Positions 42,696-51,058 of a stretch of DNA of 64,000 nt are shown here, piece by piece (the first letter of the stretch is position 1; every line of letters begins with the position of its first letter). A model generated the notes under the pieces. The model saw only the letters and a list, made by a program, of their open reading frames with translations. It made no database searches and was not told the DNA's origin. Source of the DNA: Cytophaga aurantiaca DSM 3654 (GTDB lineage: Bacteria; Bacteroidota; Bacteroidia; Cytophagales; Cytophagaceae); NCBI RefSeq assembly GCF_000379725.1, contig NZ_KB903620.1, positions 112,663 to 176,662 on the forward strand. The letters are read 5' to 3'. The position numbers were made by a program, and so were the translations under genes.

Positions 42696-43187
42696 ATGAA
42701 ACACACGCTCTCATTCTTCTGCTGTTTCTTCTTTTTTGCACATATGTGTTCTGCACAGCAAACAAGGGATACATCTGTAGCAAATAATCTTTTGTATTTT
42801 TCTTTACTGAAACAAAGTGTGCTTTCTATTAACTACGAACGCCCCTTTCGACTAAATCCAAACATGACGATCAATCCGCATGTGGGTACAGGATACATTC
42901 CAGGTGAAACTGAAAAAAATGTTCCTTCAGACTTAACATTATATCATGGCGGATATCTTCTCTTCGGAATAAAAAATTTCTATATAGAATCCGGTGTTGA
43001 TTTTGTCGTGCACGATTACGGAAAGCAATTCTATTACAACATCAACGGCAACTTTGGACTACGCTATCAACCCAAGCACAAAGATCACATGATGTTCTCT
43101 TTGACCTACAATCCGATCTTCTATAGATCTGAAAAAGGGAATGATTTTGATGCGCCGTATGGATTTTCGGTGGGGCTGGCGTTTTAG
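42696..43187 (+). CDS. Secreted hypothetical protein (163 aa)
   Basis: I choose the ATG at 42696, since MKHTLSFFCCFFFFAHMCSA is a good signal peptide; an earlier ATG adds ten residues. The mature part has strand-type repeats such as YFSLLKQSVLSINYERPF, then LNPNMTINPHVGTGYIPG and FYIESGVDFVVHDYGKQ; the last strand GFSVGLAF fits a beta-barrel end. It looks like a small outer-membrane barrel, function unknown. Confidence 0.65.
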   Translation: MKHTLSFFCCFFFFAHMCSAQQTRDTSVANNLLYFSLLKQSVLSINYERPFRLNPNMTINPHVGTGYIPGETEKNVPSDLTLYHGGYLLFGIKNFYIESGVDFVVHDYGKQFYYNINGNFGLRYQPKHKDHMMFSLTYNPIFYRSEKGNDFDAPYGFSVGLAF

Positions 43188-43247
43188 GCTATCTGAAATC
43201 ATTTAGTAGAAAGTTTTTATAGGGTCAAAAAAATTTCCACATCCATA

Positions 43248-43328
43248 CTTGCGCAAGTGCAATTATAAAATTTCTTGTTTGCACTTAATCGCTTAAGTGC
43301 AAGTATATGTATTAGTAATTGCACTTAA
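43248..43328. promoter_or_regulatory. Cluster of TTGCACTTAA half sites before fic
   Basis: A 10-bp inverted pair TTGCACTTAA (43279-43288) and TTAAGTGCAA (43293-43302) with 4-nt spacer, a third site at 43319-43328, and the related ACTTGCGCAAGT at 43248-43259. Together they look like an operator array for a regulator that acts on the fic gene. Confidence 0.5.
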
Positions 43329-43412
43329 AACCGTTTTTTTACACAATTTATTCCAGCGGGTATCCTTCTAAAAGACAAGAAAAGTTGAGTTAATTACTCT
43401 AATTTTCGTACA

Positions 43413-43440
43413 TTTGATAGTATCATATGATACTATCAAA
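43413..43440 (+). promoter_or_regulatory. 28-bp perfect palindrome directly before fic
   Basis: Arms TTTGATAGTATCAT and its complement meet with no spacer. It ends 8 nt before the GTG start of fic. Likely an operator for auto-regulation, perhaps by the Fic protein's own wing-helix domain. Confidence 0.6.
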
Positions 43441-43448
43441 TATCGCTT

Positions 43449-44426
43449 GTGAAACCGCCATACAACATTACGCCTCAGATTTTACAGCTTGTAGCATCTA
43501 TTTTTGAGAAAATAGGCGAAGTGAATGCAGCGCATTTAACAAAACTCCCACCCGAACTACGCAAAAAAAATCGCATTAAAACGATTCAGTCTTCTCTGGA
43601 AATTGAAGGCAATACATTAACGATTGAGCAGATCACTGCTCTGCTTGAAAACAAAAGAGTTGTTGGACCACAGAAAGATATTTTAGAAGTAAAAAATGCA
43701 ATTACAGTATATGATAAGCTGCATTCATTTAATGCATACTCGTTAAAATCTTTTTGCGATGCGCATAAAATTTTAATGACTGGTCTTATAGCAGACGCAG
43801 GTAAATTGCGAACAAAGAATGTAGGCATTGTAACCGGTTCGGTTGTGAAGCATATTGCGCCTTCAGGAAACATGGTAAAATCCTTGATGAATGATTTGTT
43901 TACATATCTGAAAAAAGACTCTGATTTGCTACTAATCAAAAGCTGTGTCTTTCATTATGAACTGGAATTCATTCACCCCTTCCTTGATGGCAACGGACGT
44001 ATGGGACGCTTGTGGCAGACGGTTATTTTAAAAGACAGTTATCCCATGTTTGAATATCTGCCGATTGAAACAATCATTAAAGAAAAGCAAAAGGAGTATT
44101 ATAATGCTTTATCTAAGTCTGATAAACTGGGTAACTCAACGCCCTTTGTTGCATACATGCTTGGTGTGATTAATGAAGCGCTGGAAGTGTTGTTGCAATC
44201 ACAGAACATCGCATTGACTGCTCTTGACCGCATGGAGATCATGCGGGACTTTATAGACACTACATCTTTTACCCGCCAGGACTATCTACGCAGATTCAAA
44301 GAGATCTCTCCAGCCACCGCCAGTCGTGATTTGAAGGCTGCCGTTGACGAAGGGTTATTAAAGAAGTCGGGTGATAAGAGAATGAGTAGGTATGTGTTTG
44401 GGGTGGGAAGAGATAGATCTGAATAA
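43449..44426 (+). CDS. Fic family protein with C-terminal helix-turn-helix
   Basis: A 325-aa protein with GTG start. The Fic core motif HPFLDGNGRMGR is complete at residues 176-187, so AMP transfer (AMPylation) to a target hydroxyl is likely. The inhibitory motif S-x-x-x-E-G is present at residues 49-54 (SLEIEG in QSSLEIEGN), so it is a class II self-inhibited enzyme. The last ~75 residues (FTRQDYLRRF, then SPATASRDLKAAVDEGLL) read as a winged-helix domain, consistent with DNA binding. A perfect palindrome precedes it. It lies at the border of the defence island. Confidence 0.9.
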   Translation: MKPPYNITPQILQLVASIFEKIGEVNAAHLTKLPPELRKKNRIKTIQSSLEIEGNTLTIEQITALLENKRVVGPQKDILEVKNAITVYDKLHSFNAYSLKSFCDAHKILMTGLIADAGKLRTKNVGIVTGSVVKHIAPSGNMVKSLMNDLFTYLKKDSDLLLIKSCVFHYELEFIHPFLDGNGRMGRLWQTVILKDSYPMFEYLPIETIIKEKQKEYYNALSKSDKLGNSTPFVAYMLGVINEALEVLLQSQNIALTALDRMEIMRDFIDTTSFTRQDYLRRFKEISPATASRDLKAAVDEGLLKKSGDKRMSRYVFGVGRDRSE

Positions 44427-44429
44427 TAT

Positions 44430-45479
44430 TTATTTTGAAAGGATTGCCCTTATCTCTTCTTTCATTAAAGAATCATGGTTTTCATGATTGCTTAAAAAAG
44501 TATCATTGCATAAATCAAGTAACAAGCCATTCTCAAGAACAAATGTTTTAGTTTCAGTCTTCCCATTGCCGGATGCAAAATACAAAAACAGTATTTTTTG
44601 CTCACCTATAGTAAGGTTATACTTTAAGTAATCTATAAACGTATCATCTTTATTAAGCCCATTGTCCTTTAGTAAATTGATTATATGTTCGAATCCTTTG
44701 ATATAACCATCAATAAATGTTTGATTTTTTGATGCGATTGAATGATAACGCCTTTTAAAAAAGTCTAGCTTGGTTTTATTTGAGGTATAGAAAAAATAAT
44801 ATCGACCAATACTATTTAAAATACTTTCCAATACTTGTTCTTTATTAATAGGAATATAATCCTCAATAGCTTTTACTCTATTTTGATAAGTATTAGCTTC
44901 AATAACTTTTTCAATAAGAGGTTGGAAATCTATGTACGCATCAAATACAGCATTAAAATTATATTGAAATATCTTATCTATAATATCATATTCTATAATA
45001 TTTTCATTTGAAGAAAGTATTTCTTTTCCAGTTTCTTTAAAATTTTCATTATCATTTTTTAAGATGGAATCTAATGCAGCCGTGCCTGTTATGTCCGGAC
45101 TTGCACCTCTAATTCCGTAATTCATTTTTGATAGATTAAAAATTCGCTGTTGTTGATTATCCATCAACTTGAAAAACATTTGCTGTTTTAATAAATCATT
45201 CTGCTCTTTCTTATTTTGGCTGATTTGCTCTAACTGCTGTTGATTTGCTTGATACTGAATATAAAAGGCAAGGAATGTTACCGCAACACCAACTGCAGCT
45301 ATTAGTGGATTCACTATACCACCAAATGCATCGCCTACTTCATTGTAGCCATTAATTTTTAAAGGGATGATATCGCTAAAAATAAGCATAGGGAACGAAA
45401 TTGCAATGATAACTAAGAAAATAGCAACTCCCCTAAAAAAGGCAAGTAAAAAATCGGTTTTCTTTTTTTCGGTTTTCAT
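44430..45479 (-). CDS. Putative phage abortive-infection protein, AbiC-like
   Basis: A 349-aa protein of the putAbiC type. It has two N-terminal membrane helices (residues ~12-38 and ~52-75), a coiled-coil stretch (QANQQQLEQISQNKKEQ, ~78-95) and a large helical cytoplasmic domain with the FFKLMDNQQQRIF mark. AbiC in Lactococcus causes abortive infection, though the activity is not proven for this family in Bacteroidota. It lies 26 nt behind the restriction gene on the same strand, so it belongs to the restriction-modification operon. It is convergent with fic, 3 nt apart. Confidence 0.7.
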   Translation of the reverse strand: MKTEKKKTDFLLAFFRGVAIFLVIIAISFPMLIFSDIIPLKINGYNEVGDAFGGIVNPLIAAVGVAVTFLAFYIQYQANQQQLEQISQNKKEQNDLLKQQMFFKLMDNQQQRIFNLSKMNYGIRGASPDITGTAALDSILKNDNENFKETGKEILSSNENIIEYDIIDKIFQYNFNAVFDAYIDFQPLIEKVIEANTYQNRVKAIEDYIPINKEQVLESILNSIGRYYFFYTSNKTKLDFFKRRYHSIASKNQTFIDGYIKGFEHIINLLKDNGLNKDDTFIDYLKYNLTIGEQKILFLYFASGNGKTETKTFVLENGLLLDLCNDTFLSNHENHDSLMKEEIRAILSK

Positions 45480-45505
45480 ACAATGAATAGAAACTAATCT
45501 TATAC

Positions 45506-48121
45506 TTATATTTCCTTAATCATATTTAAGAAATTATCTAACTTATATGCGCCATCTACATTACGTTTTTCATAAACCATAAAATAACGATAATTATTCC
45601 CAGCTTTATTTACCCAAAGACTACCTAATCTAATTTTTTGTTCAGCATCTAAATGATCACCTTTCGTTTCTAATAAAATCGTTTTTCCACTTTTTGCTTG
45701 AATAATAAAATCAGGATAATGGTTTACAAAACCATTTATGCGAAATCCTTTACGTTCAATATTTCTTGTCCAAAAAGCAATATTAGGCATGTTAGCGATT
45801 TCATTAATAACACGCTCTTCAAAGCCATTCATACTACCTTCTTTCTCATAAAGAGACTTTGTAATATCTTTGGATGTTTCTCCAGGTGAAATACTTTGCG
45901 GCAATGTGAATGAAGATTTAACGAATACTTTATCTGTATCTAAAAACTCTTTGAATTGCTTTTCGGCATGAATTTCAGACAACGCAGTTATTTTTGCTTT
46001 GATTTTATCTTTATAAGTATATTCATTATTTGCTAAATCAGTATACTGCTCATCTTTAAAGTCCTCTAAAATTCGATTGATGTATTTTTCAATTTCTTTA
46101 TCCGGAATTGGAAACATATTCCCAATTAAATCCATCAATCGTTTTGTCAAATTTCGTATTCTACTCTCCTTTCTTGATGGATCTAGAATATAAGTCATTA
46201 TACTTTCTTTTACATCACCGTCTAGCTTTATAAACGTAGGTGTATGGCCTTGTTTAGTTTCATCTAGATCTACCTTATAAAGTTCAGATGTAATGCTATC
46301 AAATGCAATATTTGTGTCTGCTTTGCCCAATGCAAAACCTTCTAACAAATTTTCTTTTTCGAGCGGAACATCTTCTTCTTTTTTTCCAAATAAATCATTT
46401 GCCGGAATCTTTAAGTAAAATTGAGGCAATTGCAAATTTGAAGCTGATTCTTGAAAAATAGTTTTGATACTGTGTGTCTTCACAAGTTGTTTGAGTGCAT
46501 GAGGTAGAATATCTGAATTACTTGATTCCATTTCCAAAACTACTTTTTCAAATGCAGCATTTTGTTCTATTGCCGTTTGTTCAATTTCTAAGATTGAATT
46601 GTTAGCAATTGTTTCTTCAGAAGGAATGCTTATTCTGCTTATATCAATATCTGAAACAATATCTTCCAAATCATTATCTAGAGTTTTAAAAACTGTGAGC
46701 TGTTCTAATGGATCGTGCTTTTTTAAACCATCTTCGTTTGTTATATCTGCAACTTTATAATCGTTGTCACTAAAGCCAGCTTTGTTTAAGCCTTTTACAA
46801 TATTGTCTAATGTGTCAAGAAATTTTGATGAAGCTGTTAATACATAACTCAAATTGAGTAATGGAAAATTGTGCTTCATTACATAAGGCTGACGCAATAC
46901 TCTACCTAAAATCTGTTCTACATCTACAGCTGAACTTTTATCAGCCAATGACGCGAGTATATATGCGAAGGGGCAATCCCAGCCTTCTTTTAAGGCATTG
47001 ATAGTGATAATATAACGTACTTCACACTCTTTACTTAATAAGTCGATTCCTTTTAGTTCATTGATATTAGCTGTTTTTATTTTTATCTGTTCAGCAGGAA
47101 TTTTCAACTCAATTAATTTTTCTTTCAACTTCTGAACATTGGATTTTTCTTCTTCTTCATTTGAAAAATCTTTTCCATTCTTGGGTTGTGCCTGAAACAA
47201 TACAATCGGACGAATGTATTTACCACCTTGCTTTTCCTCTTCTATAGCTTGTAATTCCAAACGTTTTTGCAATTGCAAAGAAGAATTAATTACCTCTGTT
47301 TTATCCTGATGATTGTAAACAATGACCGGTAGTTTCACCATACTCTCTTTTTTCAATTCAAGTGCATCAATGAAACTGATAATGTTACTGTTTTTCCTTG
47401 GTGTTGCTGTTAAATCAAGAATGAAGCATGGATTAATTTCTTTAAGCATATCAACGCTTAAATCACTCTCTGCATTGTGGCTTTCATCTACTATTACTAA
47501 AGGGTTCAAATAACTTATAACTCCACCTAAAGTAATTTCTTTATCTCTACCCAATAAATTTTCAAATGATTGTAAATTTCCATTTTCCTGAAATACTTTC
47601 CGGTCTTCCTTATTTTTAGCTCGCAAACTATCGAAAGTAAATACCATTATCGTCAGCTGCTCTTTAACTGACGTAGCATTAAATCCATTGCCTTGCAACA
47701 ATGCTGATTTATCTAGAACCTCTACCTTATTACCGAAATGCGCATTAATTTTTTGACGATAGGGATGGGAAGGATCTTTGAGATTTTTTATTGTTTGATC
47801 TAAAATAGTAATAGAAGGCACAAGCCAAACAACTGCTTTAGGCTTATCATAATTAAAACCATCGAAAATAGTTTTGATTGCATTACAGGCTATGAATGTT
47901 TTACCGCCAGCCGTAGGCACTTTGATACAAATGTGCGGAACACGCGGAACATTATTTTTATAGGGTTCAATTGCATTACCTAAAGATGGGAACAATGGAG
48001 TCTTAGGGTGCTGCGACCAAAAATTATAAAAGGCATCACGCACATCTTTTGTTTCCTGAATGTTTTCTAAAAACAATGAAAGGTCATTGATTACCTGTTG
48101 TTGGTATGGCTTAAGTTCCAT
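45506..48121 (-). CDS. res: Type III restriction enzyme Res subunit
   Basis: An 871-aa DEAD/DEAH-type helicase-nuclease. Walker A is PTAGGKTF near residue 75, the DEAH-type box is VIVDESHNAES, motif III/VI-like stretches include ALKEGWDCPFA and EQILGRVLRQPY, and the C-terminal nuclease site is YPDFIIQAKSGKTILLETKGDH, of the PD-(D/E)xK type. With Mod it cleaves unmethylated DNA after ATP-driven sliding. It overlaps mod by 1 nt in TAATG. No disruption. Confidence 0.93.
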   Translation of the reverse strand: MELKPYQQQVINDLSLFLENIQETKDVRDAFYNFWSQHPKTPLFPSLGNAIEPYKNNVPRVPHICIKVPTAGGKTFIACNAIKTIFDGFNYDKPKAVVWLVPSITILDQTIKNLKDPSHPYRQKINAHFGNKVEVLDKSALLQGNGFNATSVKEQLTIMVFTFDSLRAKNKEDRKVFQENGNLQSFENLLGRDKEITLGGVISYLNPLVIVDESHNAESDLSVDMLKEINPCFILDLTATPRKNSNIISFIDALELKKESMVKLPVIVYNHQDKTEVINSSLQLQKRLELQAIEEEKQGGKYIRPIVLFQAQPKNGKDFSNEEEEKSNVQKLKEKLIELKIPAEQIKIKTANINELKGIDLLSKECEVRYIITINALKEGWDCPFAYILASLADKSSAVDVEQILGRVLRQPYVMKHNFPLLNLSYVLTASSKFLDTLDNIVKGLNKAGFSDNDYKVADITNEDGLKKHDPLEQLTVFKTLDNDLEDIVSDIDISRISIPSEETIANNSILEIEQTAIEQNAAFEKVVLEMESSNSDILPHALKQLVKTHSIKTIFQESASNLQLPQFYLKIPANDLFGKKEEDVPLEKENLLEGFALGKADTNIAFDSITSELYKVDLDETKQGHTPTFIKLDGDVKESIMTYILDPSRKESRIRNLTKRLMDLIGNMFPIPDKEIEKYINRILEDFKDEQYTDLANNEYTYKDKIKAKITALSEIHAEKQFKEFLDTDKVFVKSSFTLPQSISPGETSKDITKSLYEKEGSMNGFEERVINEIANMPNIAFWTRNIERKGFRINGFVNHYPDFIIQAKSGKTILLETKGDHLDAEQKIRLGSLWVNKAGNNYRYFMVYEKRNVDGAYKLDNFLNMIKEI

Positions 48122-49701
48122 TAAAATCGTGTTATGTCTCTTGGTATTTTTTTAAAGATGATATGATATTTCGTCATCAAGTTTTTTGTGAGCAAACAAT
48201 TGTCGGCATAAATAACATACTGCTCTGCTTTTGTTTTCATACTTGATAAGAATGTATGATCAAGTGTTGTAATTTCTTCTGGCTTGTAATAGAAGTAATA
48301 AGAAGTTTCGTTATACTTGCCTAAAAAGGACTCATTATCATTGTGCGCAGATTCAATAAGTGGCTGCGTTGTTTCAGTATAGAAAATATAGTTGCGTATT
48401 TTGTCCACACCAACTTCTTCATTCAATATTCCATTTTCTATGAATAGAGAAGGGCCTAATTCATAGAAATCGAAACTGCCACCGGTTCCTTCATTGCCTG
48501 CATATCCATTAATAACTCTTTTTACTCTTTCTGCTGTAATGGTTTCAGCATATTCTTCCATCTCAACAAGAATAAATTTTCGGTTGCCCCCATCTCTTTT
48601 ATTGAGATTTAAAACAGCATGTGCAGTTGTTCCACTGCCTGAAAAACTATCAAGAATAATATCGCCTGAATTTGTAGAAATTTGTAAAATCCGTTCAATT
48701 AATTGATAAGGTTTAGGACTGTCAAAAACATTTCCTTCAATAATTTTATTTAATTCTTTTTTGCCTTCCTGATTATGTGATACCTCATCATATTTCCATA
48801 TCGTCTGTGGTACTACGCCATCATTAACTTCAAATAAATATCTTTTAAGTTGGGGTTTACCATTTCCATCTTTTCCAAAGTAAAATCTATTTTCAGAAAG
48901 CATCTGTATTGACTTCTCTTCACTAAATCTGTAGCAATTTCCCTTAGGAGGAAAATACTCTTTACCATTATTAGGGTTTTTTATACCAAATACACCAGTT
49001 TCAGAAAATGATTTAACTAAAACATTGTCAGGCCTCCAAAGGCCTCTTCCATCATTGTCGTTATATTTGTAGAATTTATTTTGTTTATCAGTTCTTGGTG
49101 ATAGATTACGTTGCCATTGATTTTTAGATTTTGAATAGACAATTATAAAATCATGTGAAGCAGAAAAATACTTAGCATCATTTCTTGGAGAATAATTTTT
49201 TTCCCAAATTATATTTGAAATAAAATTTCCACTACCAAAAATTTCATCGCATATCAACTTTAGATTTCCTTGCTCATTATCATCAATAGAAATAAAAATT
49301 GCTCCATCATCTGCTAAAAGTTTATGTAGTAACTTTAATCTAGGATACATCATACACAACCATTTGTCATGACGTGTTAAATCTTCTGCTTCTTTACCAA
49401 CAACCTTACCTAACCACTTTTTTATTTTAGGATCATTAACACTATCGTTGTATACCCAATTTTCATTTCCTGTATTGTATGGAGGATCTATATAGATACA
49501 TTTTATGCTCCCTTCGTATTCGGGCAATAAAGCTTTCAGCGCATCCAGGTTATCGCCATGAATGATTTTATTTCCGCTCTTTGTTTCTTCTGCTGATTGC
49601 TTGGCATCCTTAAATCCATATGAATGTTCCAAAACTTTATATGGCACATCCATGTGATGATTAATTACCTTTTCTTTCCCTATCCAGTGTAATGTTGGCA
49701 T
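48121..49701 (-). CDS. mod: Type III DNA methyltransferase Mod subunit
   Basis: A 526-aa beta-class N6-adenine methyltransferase. The catalytic motif DPPYNTGN starts at Asp72 and the SAM motif FSGSGTTAHAVL lies downstream, the order of beta-class enzymes. The middle region (~residues 180-320) is the target-recognition domain, which has no obvious repeat tract, so no sign of phase variation. It sets both modification and Res targeting. The recognition site cannot be read. Confidence 0.93.
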   Translation of the reverse strand: MPTLHWIGKEKVINHHMDVPYKVLEHSYGFKDAKQSAEETKSGNKIIHGDNLDALKALLPEYEGSIKCIYIDPPYNTGNENWVYNDSVNDPKIKKWLGKVVGKEAEDLTRHDKWLCMMYPRLKLLHKLLADDGAIFISIDDNEQGNLKLICDEIFGSGNFISNIIWEKNYSPRNDAKYFSASHDFIIVYSKSKNQWQRNLSPRTDKQNKFYKYNDNDGRGLWRPDNVLVKSFSETGVFGIKNPNNGKEYFPPKGNCYRFSEEKSIQMLSENRFYFGKDGNGKPQLKRYLFEVNDGVVPQTIWKYDEVSHNQEGKKELNKIIEGNVFDSPKPYQLIERILQISTNSGDIILDSFSGSGTTAHAVLNLNKRDGGNRKFILVEMEEYAETITAERVKRVINGYAGNEGTGGSFDFYELGPSLFIENGILNEEVGVDKIRNYIFYTETTQPLIESAHNDNESFLGKYNETSYYFYYKPEEITTLDHTFLSSMKTKAEQYVIYADNCLLTKNLMTKYHIIFKKIPRDITRF

Positions 49702-49816
49702 TTGTTATTTAAAGCACATATATGAAATTGATTCAGACCTTCTGCATCTAAAATCACTTTGTACTACACAAAATATCTTAAAAGATGCTTTTAAGGCTTT
49801 ATAAATATACTATAAA

Positions 49817-49830
49817 GATACTAAAGTATC
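49817..49830 (+). promoter_or_regulatory. Palindrome GATACT-AA-AGTATC before the XRE gene
   Basis: A perfect 14-nt palindrome about 65 nt before the XRE start and about 115 nt before mod. It shares the word AGTATCATAT with the fic palindrome. Candidate operator for both genes in the divergent gap. Confidence 0.5.
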
Positions 49831-49895
49831 ATATAATGACACTTTTATACCATTAAATGAAACATTTGAAAATTGGAGTTGAATAAATTCGTTCT

Positions 49896-50261
49896 GTGAA
49901 AAGTTCAATAGGACAAAAAATCAGAAGAATAAGAGCAAGCCTAGACCTTACTCAAGATAATCTTGCTTATGAGCTAGGCATTACAAAAAGTGCTTATTCT
50001 AAGATTGAAAGAGGTGAAACCAATGTGTCAATTAATCGACTAGCAGAAATTGCTAAAATATTAGAAGTTGATATTGTTGATTTTTTCAAAGATCCCGAAA
50101 ACACAGCTGGAGATCCAAAAGACGAATATGGATTTGCCACTAAAAAAGATATTGAAGAAATGGCAAAAATGATACAATCACTAGCCAAAGAAATTAGTAC
50201 GCTTAAAGCAGTACTTCCTGCAAAAAAATCCAACACTACAAAAGTGAAGAGTAAAAAGTAA
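49896..50261 (+). CDS. XRE-family regulator, probable controller of the restriction-modification operon
   Basis: A 121-aa protein with GTG start. Residues ~5-65 form the HTH_3 domain: IGQKIRRIRASLDLTQDNLA, then GITKSAYSKIERGETNVSIN, close to restriction-modification C proteins. After the linker (KDPENTAG) comes a lysine-rich helical tail of ~55 residues, ending KSNTTKVKSKK. It is divergent from mod, where controllers usually lie. The tail is longer than in common C proteins. Confidence 0.85.
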   Translation: MKSSIGQKIRRIRASLDLTQDNLAYELGITKSAYSKIERGETNVSINRLAEIAKILEVDIVDFFKDPENTAGDPKDEYGFATKKDIEEMAKMIQSLAKEISTLKAVLPAKKSNTTKVKSKK

Positions 50262-50289
50262 TTATTGAATTATTACTTTTATTTCCTAG

Positions 50290-50646
50290 CTACACACAAT
50301 CGATTTCATTTTCATGATTAACTGCATAAGCAATTGCCTTTTTTATAAAATCATTTAATGAAATGCTTTTTTGACTTGCAATGATTGAAGCCTTACGATG
50401 CAGATCACTTGTGATACGAATATTGAAACTACCTTTAAAAGTCTTCTCCGGTTGCTTCCCGAGTTCTTCACAGGTAGTTAAATAATCATCTACACTTTCT
50501 TCAAAAGAAGCTTTTAATTTTTTTACAGTTGTTCCTTCAAAAGTCACCAAATCATTAATGCCATGAATTTTTCCGTAAAAAATTTCATCTTCATTACTGT
50601 ATGAAACAGTCCCTATATAATCTTTATATGTTAAAACATTTTCCAT
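50290..50646 (-). CDS. hicB: HicB-type antitoxin
   Basis: A 118-aa antitoxin. The N-terminal part is the degenerate RNase-H-like HicB fold (YIGTVSYSNEDEIFYGKIHG and ESVDDYLTTCEELGK), and the C-terminal part is a ribbon-helix-helix (FNIRITSDLHRKASIIAS, SLNDFIKKAI). It binds HicA and its own promoter. It follows hicA by 11 nt. Confidence 0.9.
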   Translation of the reverse strand: MENVLTYKDYIGTVSYSNEDEIFYGKIHGINDLVTFEGTTVKKLKASFEESVDDYLTTCEELGKQPEKTFKGSFNIRITSDLHRKASIIASQKSISLNDFIKKAIAYAVNHENEIDCV

Positions 50647-50657
50647 TGCTATTTACT

Positions 50658-50900
50658 TTAAATTCCTAAATGATCTATTATTTGCTTGATCACATACGCT
50701 TTAAGAATATCTGAAGGATGTGGTTTATGCAAGCTGATTATTTGGTTTTGAGCATTGCAAAACTTTCTTCTTGAACCTCCTGTTTTTCCTTTCTTTAATT
50801 CCTCGTATCCATAATATGCCAGTACTTTTACAAGTTCATCCCAGGTGAAATCTGTTGGATCGGATTTCAACCGGGCAATAAGTTTTTCTATTTTGCTCAC
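50658..50900 (-). CDS. hicA: HicA-type mRNA interferase toxin
   Basis: An 80-aa toxin with the double-stranded RNA-binding-like fold. Marks are FTWDELVKVLAYYGYEE, GKTGGSRRKFCN and the catalytic-His segment IISLHKPHPSDILK. Gene order toxin first, antitoxin second, is the common hicAB order. It has an inverted repeat just upstream. Confidence 0.9.
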   Translation of the reverse strand: MSKIEKLIARLKSDPTDFTWDELVKVLAYYGYEELKKGKTGGSRRKFCNAQNQIISLHKPHPSDILKAYVIKQIIDHLGI

Positions 50901-50927
50901 TTAGCTGGTTGTTAAAAAATAAACGTG

Positions 50928-50948
50928 TGCAACTGAATTATAGTTGCA
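50928..50948 (-). promoter_or_regulatory. Inverted repeat upstream of hicA
   Basis: TGCAACT at 50928-50934 and AGTTGCA at 50942-50948 with a 7-nt spacer, 28 nt before the hicA start. Position fits a HicB operator. Confidence 0.4.
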
Positions 50949-51058
50949 ATATATTTGGTTTAAATAAAAAAATCAAGGAATTTCTGCGAAATGCCGAAAT
51001 TCATTTGACTATTAACTACATAGATTTCATTTCTTATTCTCGAATAAAAGCCAAAATT

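Noticed and set aside
48121-49701. Phase-variable mod gene
   Set aside because: No simple-sequence repeat tract was seen in or before the gene.
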